DNA from: Nitrososphaerota archaeon
Lineage (GTDB): Archaea; Thermoproteota; Nitrososphaeria; Nitrososphaerales; Nitrosopumilaceae
Length of the DNA: 64,000 nucleotides
Direction: 5' to 3'
Assembly (NCBI GenBank): GCA_028867275.1
Contig: JAGWGU010000001.1
Span: 119,767 to 183,766 of the forward strand
Part shown: positions 63,337 to 64,000 of the stretch, in pieces
Layout: each line of letters opens with the position of its first letter
Numbering within the stretch: the stretch's first letter is position 1
The notes under the pieces: model-generated
The model's input: only the letters and a program-made list of their open reading frames with translations
Databases searched by the model: none
Told to the model about the DNA's origin: nothing
Program-made: the position numbers and the translations under genes

Positions 63337-63873
63337 TTGAAAATCTATACTAAAACTGGTGATGATGGAACTACGGGTCTGATTGGGAACAGACGTGTAA
63401 AAAAATCCAATCCACGAATTGCATCTTATGGTATGATTGATGAACTAAATGCTTCTATTGGCATAATACTGTCCTCAAAAATAGGAAAAGATATTCGTGG
63501 TCTTCTTACAAAAATACAAAATGATCTTTTTGTGGTGGGTGCAGACCTTGCAAATCCAAACTTGGAAAATCAATCAAATCGAGTCACATCTGAAATGATA
63601 TCATACCTAGAAAAAGAAATAGACCGCATGGATGAAAAACTATCTCCTATAACATATTTTATTTTACCAGGTGGTGATTTAATTGCCTCACAAGTTCATC
63701 TAGCACGTGCAATCTGTAGAAGAGCAGAAACAAATATGGTAAACTTGTCAGAAGTTGAAGTAATCAACAACCTATGTCTAATCTATGTGAATCGATTATC
63801 TGATCTTCTTTTTGTCGTGGCGCGAACAATAAACAAAAGAAAAAAAATTTCTGATGTTGCGTGGAAAAAGTAA
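63337..63873 (+). CDS. Cob(I)alamin adenosyltransferase, PduO type (178 aa)
   Basis: Makes adenosylcobalamin from cob(I)alamin and ATP. The PduO/MMAB family: N-terminal IYTKTGDDGTTGLIGNRRVKK (ATP loop), RIASYGMIDELNASIGI, and the conserved LPGGDLIASQVHLARAICRRAET. The start is TTG at 63337, with a TATA-like AAATTATAA about 28 nt upstream. AdoCbl is the cofactor of the class II RNR at 25143 and of methylmalonyl-CoA mutase in carbon fixation. The gene is monocistronic and followed by tRNA-Phe. Confidence 0.92.
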   Translation: MKIYTKTGDDGTTGLIGNRRVKKSNPRIASYGMIDELNASIGIILSSKIGKDIRGLLTKIQNDLFVVGADLANPNLENQSNRVTSEMISYLEKEIDRMDEKLSPITYFILPGGDLIASQVHLARAICRRAETNMVNLSEVEVINNLCLIYVNRLSDLLFVVARTINKRKKISDVAWKK

Positions 63874-63914
63874 GAGACACACTTTAATTCCCCAATAATT
63901 GGATAATGGAATGT

Positions 63915-63988
63915 GCCGCCGTAGCTCAGCCCGGGAGAGCACTCGGCTGAAGACCGAGCTGTCGCATGTTCAAGTCTTGCCGGCGGCA
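63915..63988 (+). tRNA. tRNA-Phe (GAA)
   Basis: 74 nt without encoded full CCA (CC then T follows). Acceptor stem GCCGCCG (63915-63921) pairs with CGGCGGC (63981-63987), discriminator A at 63988. D arm GCTC...GAGC (63924-63940). Anticodon stem CTCGG (63942-63946) and CCGAG (63954-63958) with loop CTGAAGA, anticodon GAA at 63949-63951. T arm at 63964-63980 with loop TTCAAGT and one mismatch in the stem (T-T at the fourth pair). No intron is seen. Confidence 0.92.
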
Positions 63989-64000
63989 CCTCTAAGTTAT

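Overview
The window is a gene-dense archaeal chromosome segment, AT-rich, on which almost every gene is recognisable. Several markers point to an ammonia-oxidizing-type member of Nitrososphaerota (Thaumarchaeota), probably of the Nitrosopumilales/Nitrosotaleales side: a PEFG-CTERM surface protein, a membrane-anchored blue copper protein, Amt with archaeal PII proteins, a fused ADP-forming acyl-CoA synthetase of the type used in the 3-hydroxypropionate/4-hydroxybutyrate cycle, aRF1, thermosome, CDC48, and many Usp and CBS proteins. No amo gene lies in the window, so lineage and physiology are inferred. Many genes have a TATA-like box about 22-28 nt before an ATG, GTG or TTG, as expected for leaderless archaeal transcripts. 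I used that spacing to choose several starts.

Layout. 1-3.2 kb: anthranilate synthase component I (cut by the window edge), a small zinc protein and ilvD. 3.4-8.5 kb: two membrane proteins, HIT, then an operon-like DsbA / aRF1 / thioredoxin run and an HTH regulator. 8.5-13.8 kb: a ZIP transporter with mirrored TTAG-N6-CTAA boxes shared with the HTH gene, a ribbon-helix-helix microprotein behind two palindromes, purP, an RlmN-type radical SAM enzyme, pyrE and a ferritin-like microprotein. 14.2-18.7 kb: aspS-gatC-gatA-gatB. 18.8-22 kb: amt divergent from two PII genes, small zinc proteins and Usp. 22-30.5 kb: small heat-shock protein, PAC2, thermosome, class II ribonucleotide reductase, AmrS radical SAM enzyme, SAM synthetase and a CBS protein. 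31-36.8 kb: Usp, a CBS protein with an HPF-like tail, Usp, Hsp20 and CDC48. 36.9-45 kb: PEFG-CTERM protein, then a molybdenum-cofactor island (TauE, MoaC-MoaB fusion, MoaD-MoaE fusion, MoaA, MoeA, formate dehydrogenase-like subunit, MobA). 45-50 kb: ADP-forming acyl-CoA synthetase facing a three-gene 2-oxoacid:ferredoxin oxidoreductase. 50-59 kb: Usp, cupredoxin with Met-rich repeats, a tandem CBS pair, SDR, DMT transporter, Usp and a hydrolase/phosphoribosyltransferase pair. 59-64 kb: P1B-type ATPase, archaeal ornithine cyclodeaminase-type protein, HD phosphohydrolase, cobalamin adenosyltransferase and tRNA-Phe.

The most unusual content is non-coding. Two ~100-nt sequences at 13946-14044 and 30700-30808 share a conserved core and a closing stem that stays paired only on the minus strand (through G-U pairs). 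Each has a TATA-like box just upstream of its 5' end on that strand. A third, unrelated-looking element at 53980-54048 has an 11-bp perfect closing stem and the same promoter placement. I recognise none of the three as a known RNA. Several Cys-rich microproteins also lie in gaps that are easily left unannotated.

Genes that work together: nitrogen sensing (amt, two PII); indirect aminoacylation (aspS-gatCAB); AdoCbl supply and use (cobalamin adenosyltransferase, class II RNR); Moco synthesis and its client (moa/moe/mob with the Fdh-like enzyme); ferredoxin-linked carbon metabolism (2-oxoacid oxidoreductase, ADP-forming synthetase); protein quality control (thermosome, CDC48, two small HSPs, PAC2).
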